From Streptomyces sp. NBC_00224 (GTDB taxonomy: Bacteria; Actinomycetota; Actinomycetes; Streptomycetales; Streptomycetaceae), in assembly GCF_041435195.1 (NCBI RefSeq), contig NZ_CP108106.1:7763001-7827000 (forward strand): 64,000 nucleotides of DNA, in the 5' to 3' direction. Shown here in pieces: positions 9,224-17,587 of this stretch; position 1 is the first letter of the stretch; the number at the start of each line of letters is the position of its first letter. The translations under genes and the position numbers were made by a program. The notes below the pieces were generated by a model. It saw only the letters and a list, made by a program, of their open reading frames with translations, had not been told where the DNA came from and searched no databases.

Positions 9224-9370
9224 GCGTGTCTTCTCTCGGGAGTCATGGAAGGCCGTCCGGTCCGGAGCCCAGTGAGTTGGAAATCTGGACTCACCATAGC
9301 GGAGTGGGTTGGATATTCAAATGGATAGGGGTCCGTGTGGACGAGGGGCGACTGATGGGCGCGAGGAAGG

Positions 9371-9417
9371 TAGGGGAGGGGAGCGTGAGAGGTGAGGGGT
9401 GGTTGAGGGGGAGGGTG
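9371..9417 (+). other. G-run stretch in the gap upstream of the SDR gene
   Basis: The 231-base gap 9224-9454 holds the promoter of the SDR-MFS pair. Its distal half is strongly G- and T-rich on the plus strand, with several runs of four or five G separated by short spacers. This is compatible with G-quadruplex formation on the template strand. I see no clear operator here. Confidence 0.3.
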
Positions 9418-9454
9418 TTGTGGTGGTTGATGTGGTGGTGTGCGGCGGCGGGGG

Positions 9455-9943
9455 TCAGATCGCCGCTTCGACCTCCAGGTGGCGGTGGCGGCGCGCTCCC
9501 CGGTATTCCAGCGCCTCCCAGCCCAGCGGCCGCAGTGCGTCCGCGCACCGGCGCAGCGCCTCGGGTTCCTCCTGGGGCGCGCCGCCCCCTGCCGGACCCA
9601 GCCACTCCACGCGTACGACTCCAGGCTGATCGGCCGGGCCCACGCGGTAGCCCGTCGCGGTCCGCTCTCCGGCGGTGTCCACGGCCGACGGTGGAATGCC
9701 CGCGGCCTCCAGTGCCAGGGCGACCGCGCGCACCATCTGGTTCCGCTCCCAGGCGGCGGGCGCGGAGAGCGGGTCGGGGTGCTCGGTGTTCATCAGGCGC
9801 CGGATCTGTCGCAGCCCCTCGAAGGCGACCCGTACCGCGGCCTCCCGTAGGGCGGGCGGCTCCGTCGGCGCGGGCCCGTCGCCGGTCGCCGCCTCGAAAG
9901 CCGCCGCCGAAGGCCGGTCGCCGTGCTCGTGGGGAGGCGTCAC
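9455..9943 (-). CDS. Hypothetical streptomycete protein, 162 aa
   Basis: I do not recognise a named family. The GTG at 9943 follows AGAAGGG at good spacing and is preferred over an in-frame start 36 codons upstream. The protein is soluble, with no signal peptide or membrane segment. It has an acidic, Pro/Ala-rich N-terminal 35 residues, a helical middle (ALREAAVRVAFEGLRQIRRLM) and a mixed C-terminal part containing YRVG, VVRVEWLGP and WEALEYRG. It is divergent from the TetR gene at 10093, with a possible shared control region between. Confidence 0.65.
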   Translation of the reverse strand: MTPPHEHGDRPSAAAFEAATGDGPAPTEPPALREAAVRVAFEGLRQIRRLMNTEHPDPLSAPAAWERNQMVRAVALALEAAGIPPSAVDTAGERTATGYRVGPADQPGVVRVEWLGPAGGGAPQEEPEALRRCADALRPLGWEALEYRGARRHRHLEVEAAI

Positions 9944-10035
9944 CGTAATCCCTTCTCCGGGTGTCGGGGGGAGGGCAAGTGTCGCCGACTTGGCGGGGGT
10001 GTGGAGCCTGAGGGCCGCGAGGGCCACTTTAGTGA

Positions 10036-10076
10036 GCAAAGTTTGCACCATGTGAGACAGATTTGTATCATGTGAG
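10036..10076. promoter_or_regulatory. Possible TetR operator region
   Basis: The palindrome GCAAAGTTTGC (10036-10046) is followed by two direct ATGTGAG copies (10050-10056 and 10070-10076), 20 bases apart. They lie between the divergent hypothetical gene and the TetR gene, close to the TetR start. Autoregulation by the adjacent TetR protein is the natural reading but is inference. Confidence 0.45.
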
Positions 10077-10092
10077 GCATGGGAGGATCGTC

Positions 10093-10656
10093 ATGCTGAA
10101 AGATGAAGCGCTGCTCGACGCGGCAGCGCGCGTACTCGCGGACAATCGCGGTGCCTCGCTGGTCCAGGTCGCCACTGGCGTCGGCATCAGTCGCGCGACG
10201 CTGAGCAGGCGCTACCCGACCCGGGAAGTGCTGATCAGAGCCGTCGCGGCGCGGGCCATCGACGTCATCGACGAACGGCTGGCCGCGACCGACCTGCCGG
10301 ACGACGCGGACGCGGCGGTGTTCGACGCTGCACTCGAACGGCTGATCGCGGATCTCGCGCCCGCCGTGGACCTGTACGGCTTCACCGCCCACGACGGCCT
10401 CGTCCTCGCGGACCCCGTCTTCCGGGCCGGCCTGGAGCGGCACGACCAGCGCGCCCTGCGTTTCGTGACCCTCGGACAGCGGCTCGGGCGTCTCCGCGGC
10501 GACCTGCCGCCGTACTGGATCTGGTACATGCTGTGGGGACTGCTCGACGCGGCCGCCGAGGGCGTCCGTGACGGTCACCTCGGGCACCGGGAGATCCGCC
10601 GCCTGGTCAGCACCGTGTTCCGCAACGGCGCGGAACCGCCGGACGCCTCGCCCTGA
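10093..10656 (+). CDS. TetR/AcrR family regulator
   Basis: A DNA-binding repressor of 187 residues. The ATG at 10093 has an excellent GGGAGGA ribosome site at 10081-10087. The N-terminal helix-turn-helix is seen in AARVLADNRGASLVQVATGVGISRATLSRRYPTREVLIRAV, the standard three-helix TetR head. The C-terminal 120 residues are the ligand-binding helical domain and are not diagnostic. It lies about 100 bases upstream of an MFS exporter on the same strand, so it probably controls itself and that pump in response to an exported compound. Confidence 0.9.
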   Translation: MLKDEALLDAAARVLADNRGASLVQVATGVGISRATLSRRYPTREVLIRAVAARAIDVIDERLAATDLPDDADAAVFDAALERLIADLAPAVDLYGFTAHDGLVLADPVFRAGLERHDQRALRFVTLGQRLGRLRGDLPPYWIWYMLWGLLDAAAEGVRDGHLGHREIRRLVSTVFRNGAEPPDASP

Positions 10657-10753
10657 CAACAGCGTCCCCTCGCCCGTATCGCCTGGGCAACACCTCACAG
10701 GCCGGTACGGCACTTCGAACGAACCGCTTCGAACAGCTCCGAACGGAACACCC

Positions 10754-12307
10754 ATGTACGCCCCTGTCTCCCGGCCCGCCGCCGACCTCACCGAACGCCT
10801 GGATCCCCGGCGCTGGATCGTCCTGACGATCCTCTCCGGGAGCCTTCTGCTGATCGCGATGGACACCACGATCCTCAACGTGGCCTTCCCGTCGCTGGTG
10901 GCGGACCTCCAGCCCGGCTCGGTCGAGCAGCTCTGGATCATCGACGTCTACGCCCTGGCCCTCTCGGGCCTGCTCGTCACCGCCGGTGGCCTCGGTGACC
11001 GCTGGGGGCGCAAGCGCCTGCTCCTGGTCGGGTTCGGCATCTTCGCGCTGGCCTCGCTGCTGGCCGTGTTCGCCACCGCGGCCTGGCACGTCATCGGCGC
11101 GCGGGCCCTGCTCGGCGTCGGTGGCGCCGCGATCATGCCGTCCACGCTGTCGATCCTGCGGGACGTCTTCACGGACGCGCGCGAAAGGGCGTTCGCGTAC
11201 GCCGTGTGGGCCGCGGTTCTCGGCGGCGGTATGGCCCTCGGGCCGATCATCGGCGGCCTGCTCGTCCAGGACCACGGCTGGCAGTCGGCGTTCCTGCTCA
11301 ACATCCCCGTCGCGGCGCTGGTGATCGGGTTCGGGCTGTGGTTCCTGCCCGAGTCGCGCTCCGCGCGGAGCGGCAAGTGGGACTGGTGGGGCGTGGGGCA
11401 GTCGATCGTCGGCATGCTCGCCCTCGCGGGCGGGATCAAGCAGCTCGGCAAGAGCGGCGTCGGCGACCCGGTGCCGTGGATCCTGCTGGCCGTCGCGGCG
11501 CTCGCCCTGACCGTGTTCGTACGCCGCCAGCTCCGCCTGGAGGTTCCCCTTCTCCAGGTCCGGCTCTTCGCCAACCGGTCCTTCAGCCTCGCCGCAACCG
11601 CCATCTTCCTCGGCATGGTCGGCATGGGTGCGGTGCTCTTCCTGGTGACGCAGTGGTTCCAGTACGCACAGGGGTACACACCGCTTCAGGCCGGTCTGCG
11701 GCTGCTGCCCGCGCCGCTCGGCCTGATCGTCACCTCGATGACCACACCCGCGCTGATGCAGCGCTTCCCCATCCGGCATGTGATGGGCGCCGGACTGGTC
11801 GCGATGGCGGCGGGGCTCGTGCTGCCCTGGGTCGTCCAGCAGTTCGCCGAGGTGGGCTACCCGGCCTTCGGCGTCGCCCTGGCGGTGCTCGGCCTCGGCG
11901 TCGGAGTGGCCACCACGGTGGCGTCCGTGACTCTCATGGCCGCCGCACCCATCGACGACGTCGGCGGCGCGGCCGCGATCGAGGAGACCTGCTACGAACT
12001 GGGCGCGGCCATGGGCGTGGCCATCCTCGGCAGCCTCGCCACCGTCCTGTACACGGCCAACCTGCCGTCGCTCGATCTGACCGGGCCGGGCGCCGACAAG
12101 GTGCGTGACTCCGTAGGTGAAGCGGCGCACGTGGCCGACGAGATAGGCGGCCCGGCCGGCAAGGCGCTGCTTGACACCGTCTCGCACGCCTACAGCACGG
12201 CCGTGACCCCGGCCTTCCTGGTCGCCGCGGGTCTCGCGCTTGCCGCCGCCGCGATGGTGTGGGCGTGGATCCCGAGGAACCTGCGCCCGACGGAGAACGC
12301 GCACTGA
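10754..12307 (+). CDS. MFS drug-efflux transporter, DHA2 type
   Basis: A 14-helix-type major facilitator exporter of 517 residues. I chose the ATG at 10754 because the hydrophobic first helix follows shortly after it (WIVLTILSGSLLLIAMDTTILNVAFP); earlier in-frame codons run back into the TetR gene. Motif A appears as GLGDRWGRKRLLLVG and motif C-like sequence as GGGMALGPIIGGLL. The ribosome site is weak. The gene follows the TetR regulator at 10093 and ends 46 bases before the convergent sigma-factor gene. The substrate is unknown. Confidence 0.92.
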   Translation: MYAPVSRPAADLTERLDPRRWIVLTILSGSLLLIAMDTTILNVAFPSLVADLQPGSVEQLWIIDVYALALSGLLVTAGGLGDRWGRKRLLLVGFGIFALASLLAVFATAAWHVIGARALLGVGGAAIMPSTLSILRDVFTDARERAFAYAVWAAVLGGGMALGPIIGGLLVQDHGWQSAFLLNIPVAALVIGFGLWFLPESRSARSGKWDWWGVGQSIVGMLALAGGIKQLGKSGVGDPVPWILLAVAALALTVFVRRQLRLEVPLLQVRLFANRSFSLAATAIFLGMVGMGAVLFLVTQWFQYAQGYTPLQAGLRLLPAPLGLIVTSMTTPALMQRFPIRHVMGAGLVAMAAGLVLPWVVQQFAEVGYPAFGVALAVLGLGVGVATTVASVTLMAAAPIDDVGGAAAIEETCYELGAAMGVAILGSLATVLYTANLPSLDLTGPGADKVRDSVGEAAHVADEIGGPAGKALLDTVSHAYSTAVTPAFLVAAGLALAAAAMVWAWIPRNLRPTENAH

Positions 12308-12345
12308 GGGCACTGAGGGAACTGAGGCATACGGCCCGCGGCCCC

Positions 12346-12372
12346 GGCCCGGTCAGTCGCCGTGACCGGGCC
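12346..12372. terminator. Bidirectional hairpin between MFS and sigma genes
   Basis: A 10-bp perfect stem, GGCCCGGTCA pairing with TGACCGGGCC, with a 7-base loop. It sits between two convergent genes and overlaps the stop of the sigma gene. Just before it are short ACTGAGG direct repeats. Confidence 0.6.
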
Positions 12373-13246
12373 GCAGACCGTCCAGCTTGTCGGGGTTGAC
12401 CTGGAAGCGCAGTTGGTGGATGCGTCCGTCCAGCAGATCGAAGGTCAGCGCGCCCACCGGGTGGCCGCCCACGCTGAAAAGCAGGCCCTGCTCGCCGTTG
12501 AGGGACGCGGACCGGGCCTCCAGGGCTTCCAGGCCGGGCTTGGCGAGGACGCCGAGCATCCACCGCGCCACATGGTCGCGGGTGTGCAACGGCCGGCGGG
12601 CGGCGGTGACCTTGCCGCCGCCGTCCGACCAGGCGGTCACGTCGGGGGCGAGCAGCTCCATCACGGCGTTGAGGTCGCCGCCCTGGCAGGCGGCGATGAA
12701 ACGGCGGGTCACCAGGGAGCGCTGCTCCGCGTCGGTGTCGTACCGGGGGCGGCGCGCCTGGACGTGCTCCCGTGCCCGGTGGGCGATCTGACGGATCGTC
12801 GGCTCGGGGCGTTCGAGGACCTCGGCGATCTCCGCGTGGCTGTAGCCGAAGACCTCGCGCAGCAGGAACACGGCCCGTTCGACGGGGCTGAGGGTTTCCA
12901 GGACGACCAGCATCGCCATGGCGACGGTGTCGGCCAACTCCGCCTCCTCGGCGATGTCTGGAGTGGTGAGCCAGGGTTCGGGTAGCCAGGGGCCGACGTA
13001 TGCCTCGCGGGTGACGGCGGCCGAAGTGAGCCGGTTCAGCGCCAGGTTGGTGACCGTGCGCACGAGGTACGCCTTGGGGTGCCGGACCTCGCTCCGGTCG
13101 GTCTGGGACCACTTGAGCCAGGCGTCCTGGAGGATGTCCTCCGCATCGCTGACGGTGCCGAGCATGCGGTAGGCGTTGGCGAACAGCAGCCGCCGGTGCT
13201 CGGTGAACGGGTCGGGGGCAGCGTCTTCGGCGGTCGTACGGATCAC
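12353..13246 (-). CDS. ECF41 (SigJ-type) RNA polymerase sigma factor with SnoaL-like C-terminal domain
   Basis: A group IV sigma factor of 297 residues. Region 2 is at FANAYRMLGTVSDAEDILQDAW and region 4 at LSPVERAVFLLREVFGYSHAEIAEVL. A fused SnoaL/NTF2-like domain of about 110 residues replaces a separate anti-sigma factor. The two ECF41 signatures DGGGK and NPDKL are present. In this group the C-terminal domain gates activity, and the target promoter usually precedes a neighbouring oxidoreductase, epimerase or carboxymuconolactone decarboxylase gene. The epimerase gene lies immediately upstream on the same strand. GTG 13246 gives a clean 13-base gap to it; a TTG at 13282 would overlap it. 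Confidence 0.92.
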   Translation of the reverse strand: MIRTTAEDAAPDPFTEHRRLLFANAYRMLGTVSDAEDILQDAWLKWSQTDRSEVRHPKAYLVRTVTNLALNRLTSAAVTREAYVGPWLPEPWLTTPDIAEEAELADTVAMAMLVVLETLSPVERAVFLLREVFGYSHAEIAEVLERPEPTIRQIAHRAREHVQARRPRYDTDAEQRSLVTRRFIAACQGGDLNAVMELLAPDVTAWSDGGGKVTAARRPLHTRDHVARWMLGVLAKPGLEALEARSASLNGEQGLLFSVGGHPVGALTFDLLDGRIHQLRFQVNPDKLDGLRPGHGD

Positions 13247-13259
13247 GGCGGTCAGGCTG

Positions 13260-14174
13260 TCAGACGCCCAGGGTGCGGGCAAGCGAGCGCACTCCTTCGA
13301 CGCTGTCGGTGTGGCTCGGCTTCCAGCCCAGCTCTTCCTTGGCCTTGCTGCTGTCCAGGCGCAGATTGGTCGCCATGACGGTGTGTGCGAGCGGGGCGGG
13401 CTTGAGCAGCCACAGCGGGATGCGCAGTGGAGCCGGTGTGCCGAACGCCTCGGCGACGGCGCGGACGTGGCTGCCGAAGCCGGTCGGCAGGTCGTCCGCG
13501 ATGTTGTACGCCTGCGAGGGCCGGCCCCGCTCGACGGCGGCCGCGACCGCGCGGGCCGCGTCGTCCACGTCCACCCACGCCAGCTCCCGGCCGTGGTCGG
13601 CGACGACCGGCAGCCTGCGCTTGCGCAGCATGGTGAGGACCGTCGTGTCGGTGACGTCCTTGCCGTAGAAGAGGCCGAAGCGCAGGCTGACCGCGTCGAT
13701 CCCGTCGGCGGTGAAGGCGAGTTCCTCCTTGGCGCGCATCGCGCCGACGTGCTGCTCCAGCCAGGGGTTGGTCCCCGCCGGGCCGAACGGCGTGCCGTCC
13801 TCGGTGAGGAGCCGGTCGCCGTGGTCGCCGTAGCCGTAGCCGAACATCATGTTCTCCAGGACGATCCGGCGGGCTCCGGTGGCCCGGGCGGCGGCCAGCA
13901 GGTTGGCCGTGCCCTGGACGCGCAGGGCGTTGGTGCCCGCCATCTCCTGGTGGCGGATCAGGGACGTGCCCTGAAGCGCGGTGGCCGCGTGGATGACGAC
14001 GTCGAACGCCATCCCGTCGACCGCCCGCAGCACCGCGTCCCCGTCCAGCAGGTTCACCCGTACCGTGTTGGACGCGCCGCGCCCGAGTCCGGCCACCTCG
14101 TGGCTCGCGGCGGTCAGCTCCCGCACGGCCCGCTGCCCCAGCACCCCGCTCGCCCCTGCCAGCAGAATCCTCAT
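13260..14174 (-). CDS. NAD(P)-dependent epimerase/dehydratase-like protein, ECF41 partner
   Basis: An extended-SDR protein of 304 residues with an intact nucleotide motif at the very start (ILLAGASGVLGQRAVREL) and a typical mid-region VQGTANLLAAARATGARRIV. I do not see a canonical YxxxK; the corresponding helix reads EQHVGAMRAKEEL, so catalytic activity is uncertain. The C-terminus ends with LGWKPSHTD, as in many family members. It sits directly upstream of the ECF41 sigma gene, the arrangement expected for the sigma factor's own target. Its promoter lies in 14175-14270. Confidence 0.85.
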   Translation of the reverse strand: MRILLAGASGVLGQRAVRELTAASHEVAGLGRGASNTVRVNLLDGDAVLRAVDGMAFDVVIHAATALQGTSLIRHQEMAGTNALRVQGTANLLAAARATGARRIVLENMMFGYGYGDHGDRLLTEDGTPFGPAGTNPWLEQHVGAMRAKEELAFTADGIDAVSLRFGLFYGKDVTDTTVLTMLRKRRLPVVADHGRELAWVDVDDAARAVAAAVERGRPSQAYNIADDLPTGFGSHVRAVAEAFGTPAPLRIPLWLLKPAPLAHTVMATNLRLDSSKAKEELGWKPSHTDSVEGVRSLARTLGV

Positions 14175-14254
14175 CGCCGTTGCCTCCGTCTCGCGTCTCC
14201 ACCGTGGTGACGTCTATGGGACAACCGGGGGAGCGCGGACGTGACAGCCTTGAA

Positions 14255-14270
14255 TGTGACCTACGTCACA
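14255..14270. promoter_or_regulatory. CRP-type palindrome upstream of the epimerase-sigma pair
   Basis: TGTGAC-CTAC-GTCACA is a perfect palindrome that also fits the CRP/FNR pattern TGTGA-N6-TCACA. It overlaps the stop of the serine hydrolase gene and lies about 80 bases before the epimerase start. The minus-strand half also reads GGTCACA, one base from the TGTCACA -35 described for ECF41 promoters. A CGTC follows 13 bases later, which is shorter than usual spacing. Confidence 0.5.
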
Positions 14271-15082
14271 CTCTTCAAGTGGTCGATGCCGATCTTGTCG
14301 GTGGTGTCGGGATCGCCGCCGAGCCGGTGGACGAGGACCCAGGTGCCGTCCGGCAGGGCGCCCGCGAAGACGGAGGCGTCCTTGGTGGCCCCGTTGTGCC
14401 AGAGCAGGCGACCGGCGCGCTGCCAGGACGGGGCGGGCTCGCCCAGCCGGCGTTCGACGAGCAGCGAGGTGACCAGCCGGGAGGCCGCGACCGGGGTGGC
14501 CCACAGGCCCCCGGCCGGGAGGATCGCACCGGTCATCGTCCACGGTCTGACGGGGCGGCCGAAGAGCCGCGCGACCAGGCGCCGCTCCGGCGCCGGAGCG
14601 GAGGTGACGTCGGTGATGTCGAGCGGGCTCAGGACGTACTCGTTGAGCAGTTGCTCGTACGGGGCGCCGCCCGCGGCCGCGAGTGCCGAACCCAGCACCG
14701 CGTAGCCGAAGTTGGAGTACTCCTCGTCCTGGCCCGGGGGTGCGGTGGCCAGGGTGTCGAGGCGGCGGACGAGCGCGTCGAGCGCCTCGGCGTCGAACGG
14801 GGCGTACGGATCGCGGCGGTTGAGGCCGGGAGGCAGCCGGGGCAGGCCGGAGGTGTGGGTCGCCAGGTGCCGCAGGGTGATGCCGGTGCCCGTCGGGGCG
14901 GGCAGAAAGCGTTCGAGGGGATCGTCGAGATCAAGCGCGCCCGCGGCGGCGAGGCGGACCAACAGCGTGCCGGTGAGGGCCTTGGTCAACGAACCTATCT
15001 GGACGAACAGTTCGGGGTGGTGTCCGTGCTCCACCCGAGGCGGGGCGGAGCTGCTGAGGACGCAGAGGGGTATGGGGCGCAC
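14261..15082 (-). CDS. Serine hydrolase, beta-lactamase/DD-peptidase family
   Basis: A penicillin-binding-protein-like hydrolase of 273 residues. It has the nucleophile motif S-L-T-K near residue 31, THTSGLP shortly after, and Y-S-N at about residue 121 as the second element. It is short for the family because it lacks 60-80 N-terminal residues seen in relatives. The only start in frame is the GTG at 15082 or one further inside, and the ribosome site there is too close. No signal peptide is visible. It could be N-terminally truncated or have an internal start. It lies upstream of the epimerase-sigma genes on the same strand. Confidence 0.75.
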   Translation of the reverse strand: MRPIPLCVLSSSAPPRVEHGHHPELFVQIGSLTKALTGTLLVRLAAAGALDLDDPLERFLPAPTGTGITLRHLATHTSGLPRLPPGLNRRDPYAPFDAEALDALVRRLDTLATAPPGQDEEYSNFGYAVLGSALAAAGGAPYEQLLNEYVLSPLDITDVTSAPAPERRLVARLFGRPVRPWTMTGAILPAGGLWATPVAASRLVTSLLVERRLGEPAPSWQRAGRLLWHNGATKDASVFAGALPDGTWVLVHRLGGDPDTTDKIGIDHLKSVT

Positions 15083-15169
15083 CCTTCCATGATCACTTAT
15101 TTCGGTGCGCGGGTGTGCGGCGGGCCCGCCCCGATCGAGGCGAGGCGGGCCCGCGAGCTGCTTCCGGCG

Positions 15170-16261
15170 TCAGCCGCGGGGCAGCGTCAGGCCCTGGACC
15201 TGGGGAAGCGCGGTCCAGTCGTTGGACGCGATGGTCGCGTGGGACTTGGCGAGCAGCGCGATACGGGCCTGGGCGTCGGCCGGAGGCGGGTTCTTGCCGT
15301 CCAGGGCCGGTGCGACGTTGTGGGCGTCGGTCATCACCAGCAGATAGTGGTGGGCGTCGTACCAGGCGGTGTCGATGGTGCCGTTGAGATAGGTGGCGGC
15401 GTCACCGTCGAACAGGACGAACCACGGGCGCAGCGAGGCGTCCGCGTAGCGGGCGCGGGGGTCGCCGGACTGGGCGCCGTGGACCGTGGGGAAGATCTGG
15501 GCCTGGGCGGTGCGTCCGGCGGTGTGCAGATCGCGGAGGTACGTCGCGTACTCCTTGTCCGTCCACAGGGTGTCGGTCGGATTGCCCTCCTCGACCGTGC
15601 CCGGGATGATCTCCAGGATCACCTTTCCGGCGAGCTGTGCGCGGGTGGGCCAGTTCCCGGCCGTGGCTGCCTCGTCGAGGGTGGCGTACTGGCCGCCGCC
15701 CGGCTTGGCCAGCAGGTCGGCCGGGCGGAAGACGGCCGACCCGAGGTGGGCGCTGATCGCCTGGTCCAACTGGGCCGGGCCGAGGCCGAAGCGGGACTGG
15801 AACCCTGCCTTCATCTCCAGCTTGATCATGAGCGGCGCGTGCCCGGGGTGGGCGCCGAGCCAGACGCGTACGTCGTCCAGGCAGCTCTCCAGGTTCTTGT
15901 TGGCGCCACCGGAGTAGAGCTGCGCGGGCGTGCTCGCGTTGACGCAGTTGTTGCTGTTGCCCAGGGGGTTGGAGTGGCTGACCTTCCACTCCTTGGTGAT
16001 GAAGTCGTCCCACACGTCGAGCTCGATCATGGAGGTGCCGGTGTCGAGCGCCTGCGCCAGATACGGGAAGGCGGCCGGGTCATAGGTGTTGTGCAGGCCC
16101 GACGAGGTGGCGCCGGACAGCGGCAGGCTCTCGGCTCCGGCGGCCGAGGCGCTGGTGCCGCCGCCCGCGCCGACGAGCGCGAGGCCGAGGCCGATGGCGG
16201 CGGCGCCGGCCAGCGCGGCGCGCAGACGGGGAACACGGCCTCTGGGCAACGGTTCTGACAC
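15170..16261 (-). CDS. Secreted phosphatidylinositol-specific phospholipase C-type protein
   Basis: An extracellular enzyme of 363 residues predicted to cleave the phosphodiester of phosphatidylinositol or a related lipid. The start is a GTG with a perfect AGGAGG six bases upstream. A signal peptide (RLRAALAGAAAIGLGLALVGAGG) follows. The PI-PLC X-domain general base and acid are seen as H57 in GLHNTY and H96 in VSHSNP. E80 and D82 in IELDVWD suit the metal site of the calcium-dependent Streptomyces enzymes. It is divergent from a lectin-like secreted gene across a 295-base gap (16262-16556) that shows no clear operator. Confidence 0.85.
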   Translation of the reverse strand: MSEPLPRGRVPRLRAALAGAAAIGLGLALVGAGGGTSASAAGAESLPLSGATSSGLHNTYDPAAFPYLAQALDTGTSMIELDVWDDFITKEWKVSHSNPLGNSNNCVNASTPAQLYSGGANKNLESCLDDVRVWLGAHPGHAPLMIKLEMKAGFQSRFGLGPAQLDQAISAHLGSAVFRPADLLAKPGGGQYATLDEAATAGNWPTRAQLAGKVILEIIPGTVEEGNPTDTLWTDKEYATYLRDLHTAGRTAQAQIFPTVHGAQSGDPRARYADASLRPWFVLFDGDAATYLNGTIDTAWYDAHHYLLVMTDAHNVAPALDGKNPPPADAQARIALLAKSHATIASNDWTALPQVQGLTLPRG

Positions 16262-16556
16262 GGGGACCTCCTGTGGGGGGACGACTCTTCGTCGGACGGT
16301 GACAGCAGAGTGTGAATCGACGAAGTCATGACAAGCAACACAAGCTGCATTCCGGTTGTCTCCGCAGAAACGAGCGACGGTGGAAGGGGGTTGGGTGGGC
16401 GGCACACTCGGCGCCCCGTCGTCGGCTGTTCCGGCCGCGGCCGTTCCCGCTGACCGAAAGGCGCTCTGGCCGCCCCGCGGTCCGCACAGCAGGATGCTGT
16501 CCGGCTCGGGTGGTGCTCGGCGCGTCGCCCACGCGGCCGGGAGAAGGGGGATGTTG

Positions 16557-17456
16557 ATGACCGGAAGAGCGCCGGCCCGAAGAGGGCTGGCCCGCGGGGC
16601 GAGGAACCGGAGGTTGTTGATCCGTAGGCCGATGGCCCGTAGGCCGTTGACTCGTCGGCCTGTTCGGCAACTGCTGCGCGCGGCCGTCGCGTTGGGCCTC
16701 CTCTGTGTGGGCGGCACGGCCACCACCTCGGCCGCCGCCGCCTCCGCAGCCCGCCCCACCCCGGCCGTCGCCGCCTGCACCCTGGACACCGCGGCGCACG
16801 GGCTCGCCGGCAGCCCCGTCGCGGGGAGCCTGCTCTCGGTGCCGCGCGCCGACGGGCGGGTCGACGAGTTCCAGCTGTTCTACGACTCCACCGCCACCGG
16901 CGGGCTGCCCTTCGTCTGGCATCGCGACCAGTCCGCACCGGGCGGCGCCTACGGGCCGTGGACCCGGGTCAGCGCCGCGACGGTCGGGCCCAAGGCCCCC
17001 TATGTCACCGCCGCGGAGAACACCCAGGGCCACATCGAGCTTCTCTTCGCCACCTACGGCCAGTTCTGCCACGCGGTGGAGGACGACCGGCACGGCTGGA
17101 CGGCGCCGGAGCCGTTCGGGCTCGCCCCCGGGCCGTACATGGGCGGTGTCGTCCTGTTCAAGGAACGCGACGGCAGCCTCGACGCCTTCGCCTCGACCAC
17201 GGCCGCCGGGCGTTCGATGGAGGTCCGCACCCAGCGGAGCCCGAGCCCGGACTGGGGTCCGGCGCAGTCCATGGGCAAGGTGCCCGACCTCAATGTCGGG
17301 CTCAGCCGGCCCAGTACGGTCACCGAACTCCCCGACGGGCGGCTGCATGTGACGGTCCGGGAGTGGAACCGCGACCGGTACTGGCAGAACACCCAGCTCG
17401 CCGCGCACGGCACCTGGGGCGCCTGGGAGCTGTGCGGCAACGCCCAGTGCACCTGA
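16557..17456 (+). CDS. Secreted lectin-like propeller protein
   Basis: An exported protein of 299 residues. The ATG at 16557 is six bases after AAGGGGG; an ATG at 16551 is too close to it. The N-region is unusually long and arginine-rich, with RRP repeated three times (RRPMARRPLTRRPVRQ) before the hydrophobic core LLRAAVALGLLCVGG. The mature part has repeated units of about 45 residues (DEFQLFYDSTATGGLPFVWH, HIELLFATYGQFCHA, SLDAFASTTAAGRSMEVRT). These resemble the tachylectin/PLL-type beta-propeller, so a glycan-binding role is likely but not shown. It is followed by another secreted-protein gene. Confidence 0.7.
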   Translation: MTGRAPARRGLARGARNRRLLIRRPMARRPLTRRPVRQLLRAAVALGLLCVGGTATTSAAAASAARPTPAVAACTLDTAAHGLAGSPVAGSLLSVPRADGRVDEFQLFYDSTATGGLPFVWHRDQSAPGGAYGPWTRVSAATVGPKAPYVTAAENTQGHIELLFATYGQFCHAVEDDRHGWTAPEPFGLAPGPYMGGVVLFKERDGSLDAFASTTAAGRSMEVRTQRSPSPDWGPAQSMGKVPDLNVGLSRPSTVTELPDGRLHVTVREWNRDRYWQNTQLAAHGTWGAWELCGNAQCT

Positions 17457-17460
17457 GGAG

Positions 17461-17547
17461 TGCCCGCACACCGGAAAACGCCCGCGCACCGAAAACGCCC
17501 GCGCGCCTGAGAAGCATGCGCGCGTCTGAGAAAACACCCGCGCACCT
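17461..17547 (+). repeat. Degenerate tandem repeat, GAAAACGCCCGCGCACC type
   Basis: The gap between two secreted-protein genes holds four to five imperfect copies of a 16-18 base unit (GAAAACGCCCGCGCACC, then versions with GAGAAGCATGCGCGCGTCT and GAGAAAACACCCGCGCACC). The stretch is out of character with the flanks. It could be transcript spacer DNA that expanded by slippage. Confidence 0.6.
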
Positions 17548-17587
17548 CAGACCCGTACGTCCCTCAACCGGCTGGGAGGCCGAGGCA

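Noticed and set aside
10607..12313. A 568-codon minus-strand frame over the MFS exporter
   Set aside because: Its composition is dominated by Arg, Gly, Glu and Gln without any hydrophobic or domain pattern; the plus-strand MFS motifs are clear.
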